DNA of 64,000 nucleotides, from assembly GCA_951812925.1 (NCBI GenBank), contig OX638372.1, positions 3,286,001 to 3,350,000 of the forward strand, given 5' to 3'. The stretch's first letter is position 1. Each line of letters begins with the position of its first letter. The notes beneath the pieces were generated by a model. It made no database searches. It saw nothing but the letters and a program-made list of their open reading frames with translations, and had not been told where the DNA came from. Below, piece after piece: positions 13,101 to 23,550 of the stretch. This DNA comes from Calliopum simillimum. Its lineage: Eukaryota; Arthropoda; Insecta; Diptera; Lauxaniidae. Both the position numbers and the translations under genes were made by a program.

Positions 13101-14472
13101 AAAACAACCGCCGAGCTATGAAGATTGTATAAAGGTAAAATTCTTAAGAACTTTAAATGATTTTCAACAAACTAAAATTGCGTTATGTATCTTCCTTTTA
13201 GAGTGTACAATCAATGCAACCATTGGTGCAGCAGCAGCAGAGCAACATGGACATTATTAAGTTGGAAAACTATGGATATTCCATGGGATCGCCATTTCAT
13301 CAGGAAATCATAAGTAGCGGGCAAAATGGTGGTCAACAAGGCAATAACGGTCTATGTGTAGGTCAAAATGGATCAAACGGCATGAGCAATGGGATAGGGA
13401 ACCATGAACAAGGACTGAGTCCGCCCTATTCAAATCAATCACCGCCACATTCGGTACAAAGTAATATGGCACTTTCACCGCATGCATATCTTGGTAAGTG
13501 ACCTAATGAAATTGCCAGAGTGAACAATTTATAAACAAAAGTATTTTCTTTTCAGGATCTCCTTCACCTGCAAAATCACGGCCCAGTCTACCTACCTCTC
13601 CTACACACATACAAGCCATGCGTCATGCAACGCATCAGAAACAATTTGGAGCCAGTAGTCTGAATAGCCTTCTTGGTGGTGGTGGTAATAATGGCAGCAG
13701 CATTAGCACAAATGGGCCACAGAGCAATGCTTCTGTTAGTTCGCCCAATACCATGAGTTTTCAATCACCCAGCAGTCAGAGTCTATCACAACAAAGCTCA
13801 CCAGTGAGTCTGGGCATAATATCTCCCACTGGCAGTGATATGGGTATAATGATGGCCCCACAGCAACAACAATTACAACAACAACAGCAGCAAATGCAAC
13901 AGAATAATGCGAAAAGCAGTGCAATAATGCAAACGATACAACAGCAGCAGCAACACCAGCAGCAGCAGCAACAACAGCTTGGAGGTTTAGAGTTCGGTTC
14001 AGCCGGTTTGGACTTGAATGGATTTTGTGGATCTCCGGGTAAGTGAATAGAACACGACTTAACTACTCTCAATTTCTCTAAAAAGCTAAAAAATATATTA
14101 ATTCACTTGCATTATTTAAACTTTTTACTTGCAGACTCATTTCACTCTGGACAAATGAATCCACCCTCAATTCAAAGCACAATGTCAGGATCATCTCCCT
14201 CAACAAACATGCTATCGCCATCATCGCAGCATCAGGCGTTCTATCAGTACCTAACTCCACCTAGCCAGCATTCTGGTGGTCATACGCCACAGCATTTAGT
14301 GCAAACATTAGACAGTTACCCAACCCCATCACCGGAGTCACCCGGACATTGGTCAAGTGCATCACCTCGATCAGCGTCGGATTGGTCTGAAGGCGTACAA
14401 TCTCCAGCGGGTAATCAACTCTATATGGCTGGGCATCAGGCTAACAAGGGCTCTGAGGCGATTTACATTTGA
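6980..14472 (+). CDS. N: Notch receptor, 3' partial gene (five exons, last ~2400 residues)
   Basis: Notch is the single-pass receptor for Delta and Serrate; after S2/S3 cleavage its intracellular domain enters the nucleus and activates transcription with Su(H) and Mastermind. Exons join(6980-7142, 7206-13134, 13202-13493, 13556-14038, 14135-14472); all junctions are GT-AG and phases agree, giving 2400 codons plus stop. Order: end of EGF6, EGF7-EGF36 (6980-10545), three LNR modules (10634-10972), heterodimerisation domain (about 11000-11420), transmembrane helix (11425-11487), RKR stop-transfer, RAM with TWFPEGF (11515-11535), seven ankyrin repeats (about 11875-12620), basic nuclear-localisation clusters (12735-12870), PPSY (13108-13119), a Q-rich opa tract (13861-13978), a PEST-like tail, and the C-terminus SEAIYI. 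The start codon and EGF1-6 lie upstream of the window. Near identity of the ankyrin block to insect Notch makes the call certain. Confidence 0.98.
7206..13134 (+). CDS. N: Notch giant exon: EGF8-EGF36, LNR, TM, RAM, ankyrin, PPSY
   Basis: A single 5929-base exon carries most of the receptor. The codons that appear open upstream of 7206 are intron, and the frame that continues past 13134 (gtaaaa donor) for about 40 residues is intron read-through. EGF11 and EGF12, the ligand-contact pair, begin near 7536 and 7653 and keep all six cysteines and the Ca-binding D/N-x-D/N-E signature. The EGF27-36 region includes EGF29, the one with a long first loop (near 9597-9735). Confidence 0.97.
13202..13493 (+). 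CDS. N: Notch exon: intracellular linker after PPSY
   Basis: The exon is in phase 0 after a 67-bp intron. It reads [19 protein letters not shown] and then the conserved [12 protein letters not shown] block. It ends in HAYLG, with the Gly codon split by a gtaagt donor. Confidence 0.95.
13556..14038 (+). CDS. N: Notch exon: [15 protein letters not shown] block and opa poly-Q tract
   Basis: It follows a 62-bp intron with acceptor ttttcag. It codes [17 protein letters not shown], a Gly/Asn/Ser spacer, [15 protein letters not shown], two CAG/CAA blocks (13861-13899 and 13939-13978) split by [12 protein letters not shown], and [20 protein letters not shown]. Confidence 0.95.
14135..14472 (+). CDS. 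N: Notch last exon: PEST tail and stop
   Basis: It follows a 96-bp intron with acceptor cttgcag. The Ser/Thr/Pro-rich tail, with [15 protein letters not shown] and DWSEGVQSP, is the degron region through which the nuclear Notch fragment is phosphorylated and destroyed. It ends KGSEAIYI and TGA at 14470-14472. Confidence 0.96.
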
Positions 14473-14986
14473 CAATGAGTCGCAAATTGGCGCAAGAGAA
14501 GAAGACCAAGTAGATTAGCGATGGAACACCATCAGAGAATAAAAAAGATTCCTTTAGTATGTAAGAAACACAGCAGTGTTGAAGATAACAATATATACAA
14601 AAAGAAAAATCTCAAACTGAACTGAACTGAAAAATGTAGAAGAAAAAATGTATAAAAGACTTACGATAAGTTCGAAATCGAAAAGGCATTGGACAACAAA
14701 ATTGTTAAATTGTATTACTACTTGCACTTGCAAACGTACATATACAATCTTATTAGAGAAAACTAAAGGTATGGAGCCATAAAAAAATACAATTTGGAAA
14801 TACTCAAAAGTTCTTTAAAATATTGAAATTATTTTCAAAACGAATTTGAGATAAAACTTGATTTAATTTAACCTGTTTTACACAACATGGTTTGAAATAT
14901 TAAATACCAAAAAAAAAATTATTCTCCAGGCTATTCGTATAAACATAGTTAATGTGTTCTTTATGCCAGTTGTTTATAAAATTGTA

Positions 14987-15130
14987 ACAAAACGTCTTAA
15001 AACCCCAAATATTTTAGGTTATAAAGCCTATTTTGTCTAGTATTGCTTAATATCTATTTTATTTTAGGCAATATTTGCCAAAACTAGCTTTAAAATTTAA
15101 AATATTTGGAGTTTTAAAACGTTTTGTACA
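14987..15130. repeat. long imperfect inverted repeat in the Notch 3' UTR
   Basis: ACAAAACGTCTTAAAACCCC at the left pairs with GGAGTTTTAAAACGTTTTGT at the right, and pairing continues inward (ATATTT, TAAAGC/GCTTTA, GTATTGCTTAATA with TATTTTAGGCAATAT) to a loop of a few bases near 15055. The whole 144 bases fold back with scattered mismatches. It may be a small MITE or a transcribed hairpin. Confidence 0.75.
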
Positions 15131-15870
15131 TTAAATCATAAATCAAAAGTGTAAAACAGTGTTATTATTATTTGATCATAAAATAAATTAAACTGACTGT
15201 CGACCATAGAGAAGGATATTGTGTTTTATACTTTTAACATCAATATTTCTATCAAAAGACGATCTTAAAACATAAATTACGACTAAAAATCTAATTAAAT
15301 TATTGTATCAAATTAGACTAAATTATTAAAAACTTAGAGAGAAAAAAAAAACTAAAGCAAAAACGTTCAGCAAACTGAGAGACATTATTTTGTAGTTTTG
15401 ATTTTTTTTTTAGTGTAGATTTGCAAGATTTGTTATAAATAAAATATATATAAATGTATCTTTTTAATTGAAAATTAGTGAAATAAAAAAATCTTCCAAT
15501 TGTATTTAAATTTGTTATCGTCAACAAATTTTAATTAATAATGTTTAAGAAAAGAAAAAAATGAATAATGTTTATTTTAAAGTTAAGCATTTGTAAAAAG
15601 TATCTCATTATTATGTTTTAAGTTTAAAAAATTTAAGAAACAAACATTTTAAGCAAGCATTTAAAATTAAAACTACATATAAAGATAGTTTTATTAAATA
15701 GTGCTGAATTTCTGTTAGCATCACAGTGCTATCACTTGTAAATTGAATTTTGTATAAGCGTAGCAATTTAAGCTAATGATTAGTACGTTAAAATTTATAG
15801 TGAAAGGATTCTTACAGATGATGTTCATACTGCACGATATTACACCATACATGCATAGACATCATTGTTC

Positions 15871-15876
15871 AATAAA
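15871..15876 (+). terminator. candidate distal poly(A) signal of Notch
   Basis: Canonical AATAAA about 1.4 kb after the Notch stop, in ttcaataaaaacg. Proximal alternatives are at 15182 and 15438. Choice among them is uncertain. Confidence 0.4.
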
Positions 15877-15890
15877 AACGAAAAGTTAAA

Positions 15891-18415
15891 AAAAAATATA
15901 TATTTTTGTTTTCAACTGAACAAATTTCACAGCCAATACAATACAATATGAGTTAAATTCATTATGATGTAATTTCAAAATAGTTAAATTAATTTTTTTA
16001 TATAAAATTTAACATTTTTATGATATACATAAAAAAATAATTAAAGAATAAAGTGCTTAATGATGAAAGAAAAAAGTTAAGTAAACAATTTTGCATAAAT
16101 GAAACTTTTATTTAGATACATAAAACCAACAAAAAAGACAGCACTAAATATTAAATAAGTTTAAGGTTTAGTTATTCTCCTGTCTAGCAGTTGTATAATT
16201 TGCGCATTTAATTTTTAAACTTACGCTATTCCAAGTTTTTTTAATGAATTCAAACTCAAATGGAAACGCAACGAAATCTCTTATGTTCTAAACAAGTAAA
16301 AGCTTTAATTTATTTAATTTTTCTGTCTTTTATTTATTTTTATTTAGATTTTTCTTTTTGTTTTCTAACAGCTACACATTTGTTTAAGTTTTTCGGCATG
16401 ACTTTGATTTTATTGCGCTCGCTGCTTTTATTTTTTGTTTTATTTTTGCTTTTTTTTTAATTGTACCCTTTAAAAATATAGATTATTTTACAATTTATTT
16501 TATGCATTGTAAAATATTATTTGCAAATTTTAAAATATACATATGTATGTATATCATTTTTGTCTAAGTTAAATGTTTAAATTAAATCTTTAAAGAAAAA
16601 ATAAAAACTATAACTTTTTTATAAATTAATTAAATTGTATTTTAATTCGACGTGTTGCAATAACTACTCAGAAAGGTTTAGTTCGCCAATTGCTGGCTTT
16701 TTTCAAAACTTTCCAGCTTTCTATTCTGGTCCGCAGCTACTTTGACATTTAATGACAAAGTTCCTGTTTAAATGGCACAATACCAGGATTAGTTAGGCAA
16801 AAACCATAGATACGTTTTTTCCAGCAGCAATGTAATCAAAAGCTACGCAATCGACCTTTTAGTCGGTATAAGGCAAAAAAGTTTTTTCTATAGGACTTTG
16901 ATTCTATTCAGAAATTTATGCTGATATTAAATTCGAGTTTTTTAAATCGAGTTAAGTGATTTTTCAGCACAAATTTTTTAGGCACTTTTTTTTAAAGACC
17001 AACAAAACCCTGAAAACAAAGGCATAGCAGAAAAATGTGAACCGCAATTTTATTTTGGAGACTTTTCGTTATCAATTGATACCAAGAACATAAAAATGTA
17101 ACGACTGGATTAAAATTTATAAACTTTTGAAAATAAGAGTGCTTTTGGTAGTTGGCACATAGTTGTCGCACTAAAATGTATAAATAAAACATTGGAAACG
17201 CTTTTTTAGTTCAAGAGTAATGTATCTTACGAAAAATTGTATGAGGATTGTAGGATTCTGTAAGGTATACTTACGTTTGATTTTTTTTTTTTTTTTCAGA
17301 ATGTTGTAAGAAACTTAAAGTTTTTTTAAAGCTGGTACATAAAAATGTTTAAATTTCCGAAGAAAATGAGAAGTCTCCCATCCAAATGCTATAGAATACG
17401 TATTTCGCACAGACGTACATTGGCGTTTTGGATTACTCGAGTATGTCTGGACCTTTCGTTCGCGTTTGCCAAGAGAAGTCAAAAAGCCTCGACGAAAGTT
17501 TAATATTTTTGTTTTTTTGCACTTGGATGGATTCTGGAATAGACATTGGGCCATCTATTTGTTTTACGTTTGGTGCTATACTTAGTCGCCATTTTGATCT
17601 ATACCGTCTTTGTTTTTGTTGTATAAGTCATTCATCGCCGCTTTTCCATTTTTCTCTGGCTCTCCTCGTGTTTATACGTAAGACAGTTCCATTTTTGTGT
17701 ATCGGGGTGAACTAGAGCTAAGATAATACTTTCTCCAACGTTTACTTGTCGCTGACCATCAGGTGGTTCGGCAGTGTAAATGATTCATGATTCCAAACAG
17801 AAGATAGCCATCGAATGAATTGCACAACCAAAATATTTTGCTGGCTTCGACGGAATATATTGGGGAATCCGTTCCGTCCTATATATGGAAATAACTGGTA
17901 ACCCGGATAATTTGTTTGTAGGTTTTTCATCTTATATTCAATCTGGTGAACGAATTGCTAAAGCTAGTACTTGCTAAAATCTGTCGCGACTCAACGATGC
18001 TTTTTACAATGTATGACTGTGATGTCCCCTAAGTGTTGAAAAAGGTTCAACGAAAGCATCGTTTATACCCAAACTTAAATCCAAATAATGCTTCAAGTTC
18101 CTCCATTATAACTCGCGAGGTTTCATTTTTGACCTATAACACTCTATATTCTCACACAAAACACAAAAGGGTACCATTATCAGAACTCTTCGTATGTAAA
18201 CGTTATCAGGATTGTTTGGTTAAATGTCTTATTTTTCAACTGTTTAATGATCCTTTTGTAATGTAATCTGATATGAATGTACGCGACAGCATTGTAAAAT
18301 ATTGTGTTAGTAAATAAATTAGATCATCCATTTACTGCGACATTTGTTTTTCTATTTAAAATCACCTTTAAAATATAGGAAAATCAAAAGAGGCGTTTTA
18401 AATTACAACGAAAAA
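15891..18415. other. intergenic, no gene supported
   Basis: Very AT-rich DNA lies between Notch and the UPF0729 gene. Several frames of 60-95 codons occur (for example 17428-17715 plus and 17315-17554 minus), but they overlap each other on opposite strands and show no recognisable domain. A follicle-cell protein gene (Fcp3C) lies downstream of Notch in Drosophila; I could not recognise it here. Confidence 0.5.
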
Positions 18416-18421
18416 TTTATT
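18416..18421 (-). terminator. candidate poly(A) signal of the UPF0729 gene
   Basis: TTTATT on the plus strand reads AATAAA on the minus strand, about 190 bases beyond the stop codon at 18608. Confidence 0.5.
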
Positions 18422-18607
18422 TAAATTCATTATCACTACTCTTCACATGCAGGTCGTCTATTACATACGGGTATAAACATATCCTTAAGACTATTTTATG
18501 GATTTGGTTGAATTTTGTGCCCATTATCGCTTCACCTTTTGTAGATTCCCTCCCTAGTTGCATTCAAATATAACAATTACTACGCTACTTAACTCTCAAG
18601 TTGCATG

Positions 18608-18901
18608 TTAGTTCTCCTTTTTTATATCGATTTCTTCGCTTTGGAGTGTATTTCCCTTTACCGTCTCAGTGGACTTGGTGTCAGCGGATTCGGATTGGTT
18701 GCCTTCTAATTTATTTCGTTTTTTCGCACCAGGGTACGGACACACTCCACCCTTGCACTCAAAGGGAAATTCAGCCTTGATAACGTTGCCCTGGGCATCT
18801 TTCTTTTCCCAAGGATTCCAGTAACGCAACATTAAAGGCTGTACGAATCTATGCCAAATATAAAGCAGCACTGGAATGATGAAGCATGGAACACAAACCA
18901 T
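18608..18901 (-). CDS. UPF0729 family protein (CG18508 / C18orf32 homologue)
   Basis: This is a 97-residue intronless protein. It begins MVCVPCFIIPVLLYIWHRFV, the diagnostic UPF0729 N-terminus: a Cys-x-x-Cys-like start followed by a hydrophobic segment (residues about 6-24). It continues with YWNPWEKKDAQG, KGGVCPYPGAKK and a charged Lys/Glu/Ser tail ending KKEN. The vertebrate relative C18orf32 is a small membrane-associated protein reported to influence NF-kappa-B signalling; its molecular role is unsettled and no enzyme motif is visible. The length fits the family. I recall CG18508 lying close to Notch in Drosophila, so this looks like conserved linkage. It is divergent to the 71-codon ORF at 19063, with 161 bases between the two start codons. 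Confidence 0.93.
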   Translation of the reverse strand: MVCVPCFIIPVLLYIWHRFVQPLMLRYWNPWEKKDAQGNVIKAEFPFECKGGVCPYPGAKKRNKLEGNQSESADTKSTETVKGNTLQSEEIDIKKEN

Positions 18902-19062
18902 TTTGTTTCGTTTGGATTAAAATTAATTTATTTCAAATTTTATTTAGCAATTTTTAATCTAAATTGGAAAAAAAAACCCAAATCAAAAAATTATGCTGTT
19001 CAGAAGTAACGAAAGCTCTAAAACCATAAAATTTTAAACACTTCTGAACGGATGCTAGAAAA
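18902..19062. promoter_or_regulatory. probable bidirectional promoter interval
   Basis: 161 bases separate the start codons of two head-to-head ORFs. No TATA box is convincing. An interrupted inverted repeat, TTCAGAAGT (18992-19000) with ACTTCTGAA (19040-19048), is the only obvious structure. The promoter role rests on gene arrangement. Confidence 0.4.
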
Positions 19063-19278
19063 ATGTCAAAATTACAAAGTTGGTTTAGTGATGCCAGAAG
19101 TTTTTGGGAAATTCAATTTATCCTTGAAAAAATTAAAAAATTCCCCACAGATCTGTGGTGCGTTTATGCAACTCTGTTGAGAAATTCTCCATCAGTCGTG
19201 ATATCATGCTTAACCATTCTGCTGAACTCTACCGGTAGAAAACAAATGTTTATGAATGTCATGAAACACACCAATTGA
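19063..19278 (+). CDS. small uncharacterised protein, 71 residues
   Basis: The ORF starts MSKLQSWFSDARSFWEIQFI and ends VMKHTN. I do not recognise a family. Points in favour of a real gene: a good dipteran start context (gaaaaATGtc), a compact position head-to-head with the UPF0729 gene, balanced composition without simple repeats, and an AATAAA at 19325-19330, only 47 bases after the TGA. A moderately hydrophobic stretch (PSVVISCLTILL) could be a weak membrane segment. Size and arrangement would suit a small mitochondrial or membrane protein, but that is a guess. A chance ORF is the alternative. Confidence 0.55.
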   Translation: MSKLQSWFSDARSFWEIQFILEKIKKFPTDLWCVYATLLRNSPSVVISCLTILLNSTGRKQMFMNVMKHTN

Positions 19279-19324
19279 GATCTACTATTCAATTCCCTTT
19301 TGTATACACGTTTATATAGAACTC

Positions 19325-19330
19325 AATAAA
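19325..19330 (+). terminator. candidate poly(A) signal of the 71-residue ORF
   Basis: AATAAA in ctcaataaagaatt, 47 bases past the stop codon. Confidence 0.5.
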
Positions 19331-19797
19331 GAATTTAATTCAATTTCAAATTAAATTCAATTCAAATTCTCAATCGCAAAACTTCAAACTCAACGACAAT
19401 AGTTCTGGCAGTTTTTAAAAATTTTCGGTAGCAAAATCGCGTAGCAAAACGGCGAGCAACGTAGCAAAAGCTATTATCGTAGACAGACGGCAGCTTAAAT
19501 TCGCAATTAAGACGTAAAAATGCAAATGAAAATTTTTACCCTGACAGACAAGAGTTTCTGAGAGCTTCTGCATATAATAAACAGCTGATTTCTTTGTTTG
19601 CTTAATTTTTTGATTGCATCTGCTCACATGCTGATAGTTCTCAAACCAGTTAGTGCTTCTTTTCATTCTGCTTTTAAAATGAAAGAATTCATTTCTGCCG
19701 TAAAATTATAAAAAGACACAACACATTTTTCATAGTTTTGAGAAAATCGAAATTTTGATGTTATTCAGAAAAGGCAGCAACTTCTCTTTCTTAAGCG

Positions 19798-20649
19798 AAC
19801 GGTCCATAGAATGCGTCGAATACGTCACGTCGATTTTTTTAACTTACTGCGACGCATTTGACGAAGAAGCCTGGCCCAATGAATGCTTTGAAAACGGATT
19901 AAAACATAAAAATTCTTTTTATAATAGAGGTATTCACGATCTAGAGTAACGTCCTGAGTAACAGAGTAACAGGGTAATAGTGCACAACCACAACAACAAA
20001 ATATACGTAAGTTACTCTGTTACTCTTTTACCCTTTTAGTCAAGGTATTTTCTAGTGTAAAATAATCTTACACTTTTGCCTTTTTTTTACTATTTCTATT
20101 TCTATAGAAACGTTTGAACTTGTTTATGATTGAGAGGCAATTTTCGTTCATCAAAAATAAAAATTTGAATGAGAGCAAAATATTCAATTAAAAAAATTTT
20201 TTTTTTGTTGGCAGCTAAAATTATTTTGAGAAACAAAAAGCAAATATAAGTGCAAAGTATTGAGTATGCTCACTATTCAGAGTAACTGAGTTCACTTTTA
20301 CCCTGTTACTCAGCTTGTTACTCCAGATCGTGAATAACTCTAATATTAATTTAAAAATTTAATTTTGCACTTGCACAGCTCCAATAATTTTTTATTCATA
20401 CTTTATTTCAAAAAATATATGAAAAACGACAAAGAAAAAAAAAAAACAACAAATGAAATTGAAAATAAATTTATTTTACGATTGTCAAATCAAACGACGT
20501 ACGTCGAAAGTTGGGAGTTGGGTAACTTTTGTACGTTGCGTTAACGTAGACGTACTGATTGGGTCACACTTGATATAAACTTATATTTTTAACTTAGCTG
20601 TCAGTCGAAAAAAACGACGTGACGTACTCGACGTACTGAATGGACCGTT
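19798..20649. mobile_element. TIR element (~850 bp, non-autonomous) carrying a nested MITE
   Basis: The left end AACGGTCCATAGAATGCGTC, continuing GAATACGTCACGTCG, is matched in reverse at the right end, ...CGACGTGACGTACTCGACG then TACTGAATGGACCGTT, giving imperfect TIRs of about 40 bp. Subterminal ACGT-rich words recur (20500-20575). No transposase frame is present. A second TIR element sits inside at 19927-20340. Confidence 0.75.
19927..20340. mobile_element. nested MITE with GAGTAAC-rich TIRs
   Basis: The 16-bp outer ends (GAGGTATTCACGATCT and AGATCGTGAATAACTC) are inverted with one mismatch. Similarity extends inward about 50 bp through GAGTAAC and CAGGGTAA words. At 414 bp with no ORF it is a typical MITE. 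It lies wholly inside the 19798-20649 element. Confidence 0.8.
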
Positions 20650-20857
20650 GGCTTTATAAAAACTATTTAATTTTTCATCTTTTTTGTATGGAGTTACTGC
20701 CTTTTATGATTTTAATTATGAAAAATATGAAAACAGGGTGTAATGTTTACATTTCTTTATTTGCAATTTGCAAGAGAAGTAGAAAACATAAAAAATTAGC
20801 GATTGGACTAAAATATAGATAAAAAATTACTTAATCCGATGAGGAAATAAAGTTAAA

Positions 20858-20883
20858 AAGGCCGTAACTTAAGTTGCGGCCTT
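20858..20883. repeat. 26-bp near-perfect palindrome
   Basis: AAGGCCGTAACTTAAGTTGC followed by GGCCTT is self-complementary except for one mismatched pair. Its role is unknown. Confidence 0.6.
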
Positions 20884-21007
20884 ATATATTTTTACGGCAG
20901 GTTTGTTTTTATCTATACATATTTTTTATTTATTTTAAAACTCACTTTTGCTTACTTCATTTCCTTTTTTTTCCTGTTGAAAGTATTTCTTAACTGAAGT
21001 GACATGT

Positions 21008-22868
21008 TTATACCATTCACCTAGGGTATATTCACTTTGTCCTGCCGTTTGTAACGCAGAGAAGAAGGCGTGGCAGGTATGAAAAAGTATATATATTCTT
21101 GATCAGTGTCACATCCTGAATCGATATAGCCATGTCCGTCTGTCTGGCTGGCTGGTTGGGTGTCTGAGTGTGTGTGGAAATACATTTTTTGGGAAAACTG
21201 AGCATCATATTTCAATGAAATTTGGTATTCTGCCTCCTTTGTTAAAGTTAGCTCGGGGGATTGAAAATGAGCGACATCAGTCAACGGACGCGCCTATCGC
21301 CCATACAAAAAATATATTCAAAATGCAATAATAAGAGCATTGCTTGCAATAATAGAAGCAAAATACATATAAATACTAAGGATAGTAATAGTAGGGGAAC
21401 TGATGCTATTGTGGTATAGCTAATGATTATGTGGAATTTGAAAGAGATCCTTTAGATCAATTTCAGCCAACATTTTTTATGCTAATCATTGAAGTATTGG
21501 CTACAGAATATATTTCAATAAAATGTGTGCAATTTCATTAAAAAAAGTTATTGAGCAAAATCTGAAAAAAGTCAAAAAAGCTGTCTTCAAAAAGTTGGGA
21601 GGTAATGTGGTAAATATGGTGGTACAATGTGGTATAAATACTGATCAGTACTTGTAAAGTGGGCTGGTAATGTGGTACATATAAGTAGGGTAATGTGGTA
21701 TACTTAACCACACAACCAAATATAAAGTTTGAAAGGTATGAAATAAGTTCATAATAACATTTACATTGGTTCTCAAACTCATAGTTTTTAAAAAAAATAT
21801 ACAGCAATCAAATAATCTTAAGAATAACAAGAAATATTCGTTTACCACATTAGCGAATCCCGACTGTACCACACTGGCCGATTTTCAGAAATTACAAAAT
21901 TGTAAAAATGAAATTGGAAACTTTGTGAATTTACACAGTTAAAAACTTATTTCGCAATACTTAGCACTAACCTTTATTGAATATAAATAAAACTTCACCA
22001 AAAAGCAACTTTTTCTTAACTGAATTTTTTTGCAAAAAATCCAGAAAAAAATCATCCACACGCGACTTAAGTTTCGTTCATCAACACATCCCTGGTTTTT
22101 CATGTTTTCTGATAGGATAAAAGCAGTGACGTTCTCAGCTTCTTTCCCAAATCGGAGATATGCGACCATACCACATTGAAAAACTATACCACAATAGCAT
22201 CAGTTCCCCTAAGTACAAGCTCTGAGCTAAGACTAGGCGAATTTGGACTACAGGTCGTGGCACCTCCCATATGAACAAAAGTTTCAAAATGTTATACCGA
22301 AAGCGTTTTTTGAGATAATCCAACCAAAGTGCACTCAAACACTCAGATTAATTAATGCAAGCTCTGAGAAAAAATTAAGCGAACTCAGACAAGAGGGCGT
22401 GACATCTCCCATATAAGCAAAAATTACAAAATGATATACTGAAAGTGTTTTTTGAGATAATCCAACCAAATTTCACTCAAATACTAAGAACATTAAATGC
22501 TAACTCTGAGCAAAAAGTAGGCAAATTAGGACTAGAGGGCGTGGCACCTTCCATATAAGCGAAAGTTTGAAAATGCTATACTGAAATATTTAAAAAAAAA
22601 CCCTAATCGAATTTTACTCAAACGCTCAGAACAATAAATGTAAGATCTACGCAAAATCTAGGTAAACTCAGAGAGGGCATGGCACTCCCCATATAAGCAA
22701 TTTGTTGTTATACTCTCCTGGGAGTTGTGGAAGAATAAAACAATTTATTTCAATAAAAACTTGTATGTACAAGAATATTGCATAGTATTTATCAACTAAG
22801 TGTTTAATAATACACTTGAAATACAGTGTAGGGTATTTAGTTTTTGGCCAGGCCAAAGATACCAACCT
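21008..22868. mobile_element. dispersed fly repeat with internal ~140-bp units, split by a MITE
   Basis: Shared ends with the copy at 37612-37976: an opening GGGTATATTCACTTTGTCC and CGATATAGCCATG, and a closing GTAGGGTATTTAGTTTTTGG then CCAGGCCAAAGATACCA. Between 22215 and 22700 a unit containing a CCCATAT(A/G)A word, TTTCAAAATG.TATAC.GAAAG and AATCCAACC repeats about four times at 130-150 bp spacing, each led by GGGCRTGGCAC-like sequence. The sequence is interrupted at 21393-22210 by a separate TIR element. Copies of this type are common in fly genomes; the family was not identified. Confidence 0.7.
21393..22210. mobile_element. MITE-like TIR element nested in the dispersed repeat
   Basis: TIRs of about 27 bp: AGGGGAACTGATGCTATTGT GGTATAG at the left and its reverse complement ending at 22210. 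The interior is rich in GTAATGTGGTA words that echo the TIR. No coding frame. Confidence 0.8.
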
Positions 22869-23550
22869 TAGACCTAGGTTGCACTAGGAAATTTTTTAAA
22901 CAAATTTTTTGATTTTATATGAGAAACAACAACAAAATTTCTTTTCGTTTCCTTTCTATAAACTCAAAGAATTTGTTTGAAAAATTTCCTCGTGTAAACT
23001 GGGAATTACTAGTTTTTTTTCAAATTGTTGCAATCTATTACAATTCGACAAAGTTACTACAATATATTAAAATAGTGAATTTCAGTGCTAATCTCCTTTA
23101 ATTTTATGCATTTATGTGGGAGTGAATGCAAAAATGGAAAATGGAATGGAAAATATTATTTTTGCCGTGCGTTTTCATCTGGGCGACACTGACTATGTTC
23201 ACTTTTAATAATAATAAACAAACATAGGTGTAATTTAAACAATTCTGAATCAATTAAGCTATTTCAGCAGTGTTTACTTAGCTTTTCATGACATAAACCC
23301 TCAAACCATCAAAATCTAATTTGAATTTAGGTCGACAGACTAAGCTTCATCCAGCCTCCCAAGCACGGTGTTTGATTAATAAATTTTCAAAATGAACCTG
23401 TAGAATGTGTAAGGTAGGTGGCTAATTTCTTACATAAGGAAGCAATTTAGTTTATCATAAGCATTTCAAAATCTGGAAAATCGTAGTAAAACTGCCTTAT
23501 TTTATGAGAATGGGCATCGAAATTTTAAGTAGCGTAGCAAAATCGCTATA

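Larger units (their letters stand above)
14473..15890 (+). other. N: Notch 3' UTR (likely extent)
   Basis: AT-rich sequence without open frames follows the stop codon. Candidate AATAAA signals sit at 15182-15187, 15438-15443 and 15871-15876. The interval holds a long imperfect hairpin at 14987-15130. An AGCTTTA heptamer at 15086-15092 matches the Brd-box consensus known from 3' UTRs of Notch-pathway genes in Drosophila, but it lies inside the hairpin arm and may be coincidental. The true end cannot be set from sequence alone. Confidence 0.55.

Noticed and set aside
13135..13260. C-terminal extension of the Notch giant exon
   Set aside because: Read-through of a 67-bp intron with a gtaaaa donor and tttag acceptor; the spliced frame continues with conserved Notch sequence.
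17428..17930. Overlapping frames downstream of Notch as a possible Fcp3C gene
   Set aside because: I could not see signal peptide, splice structure or similarity; frames on both strands overlap.
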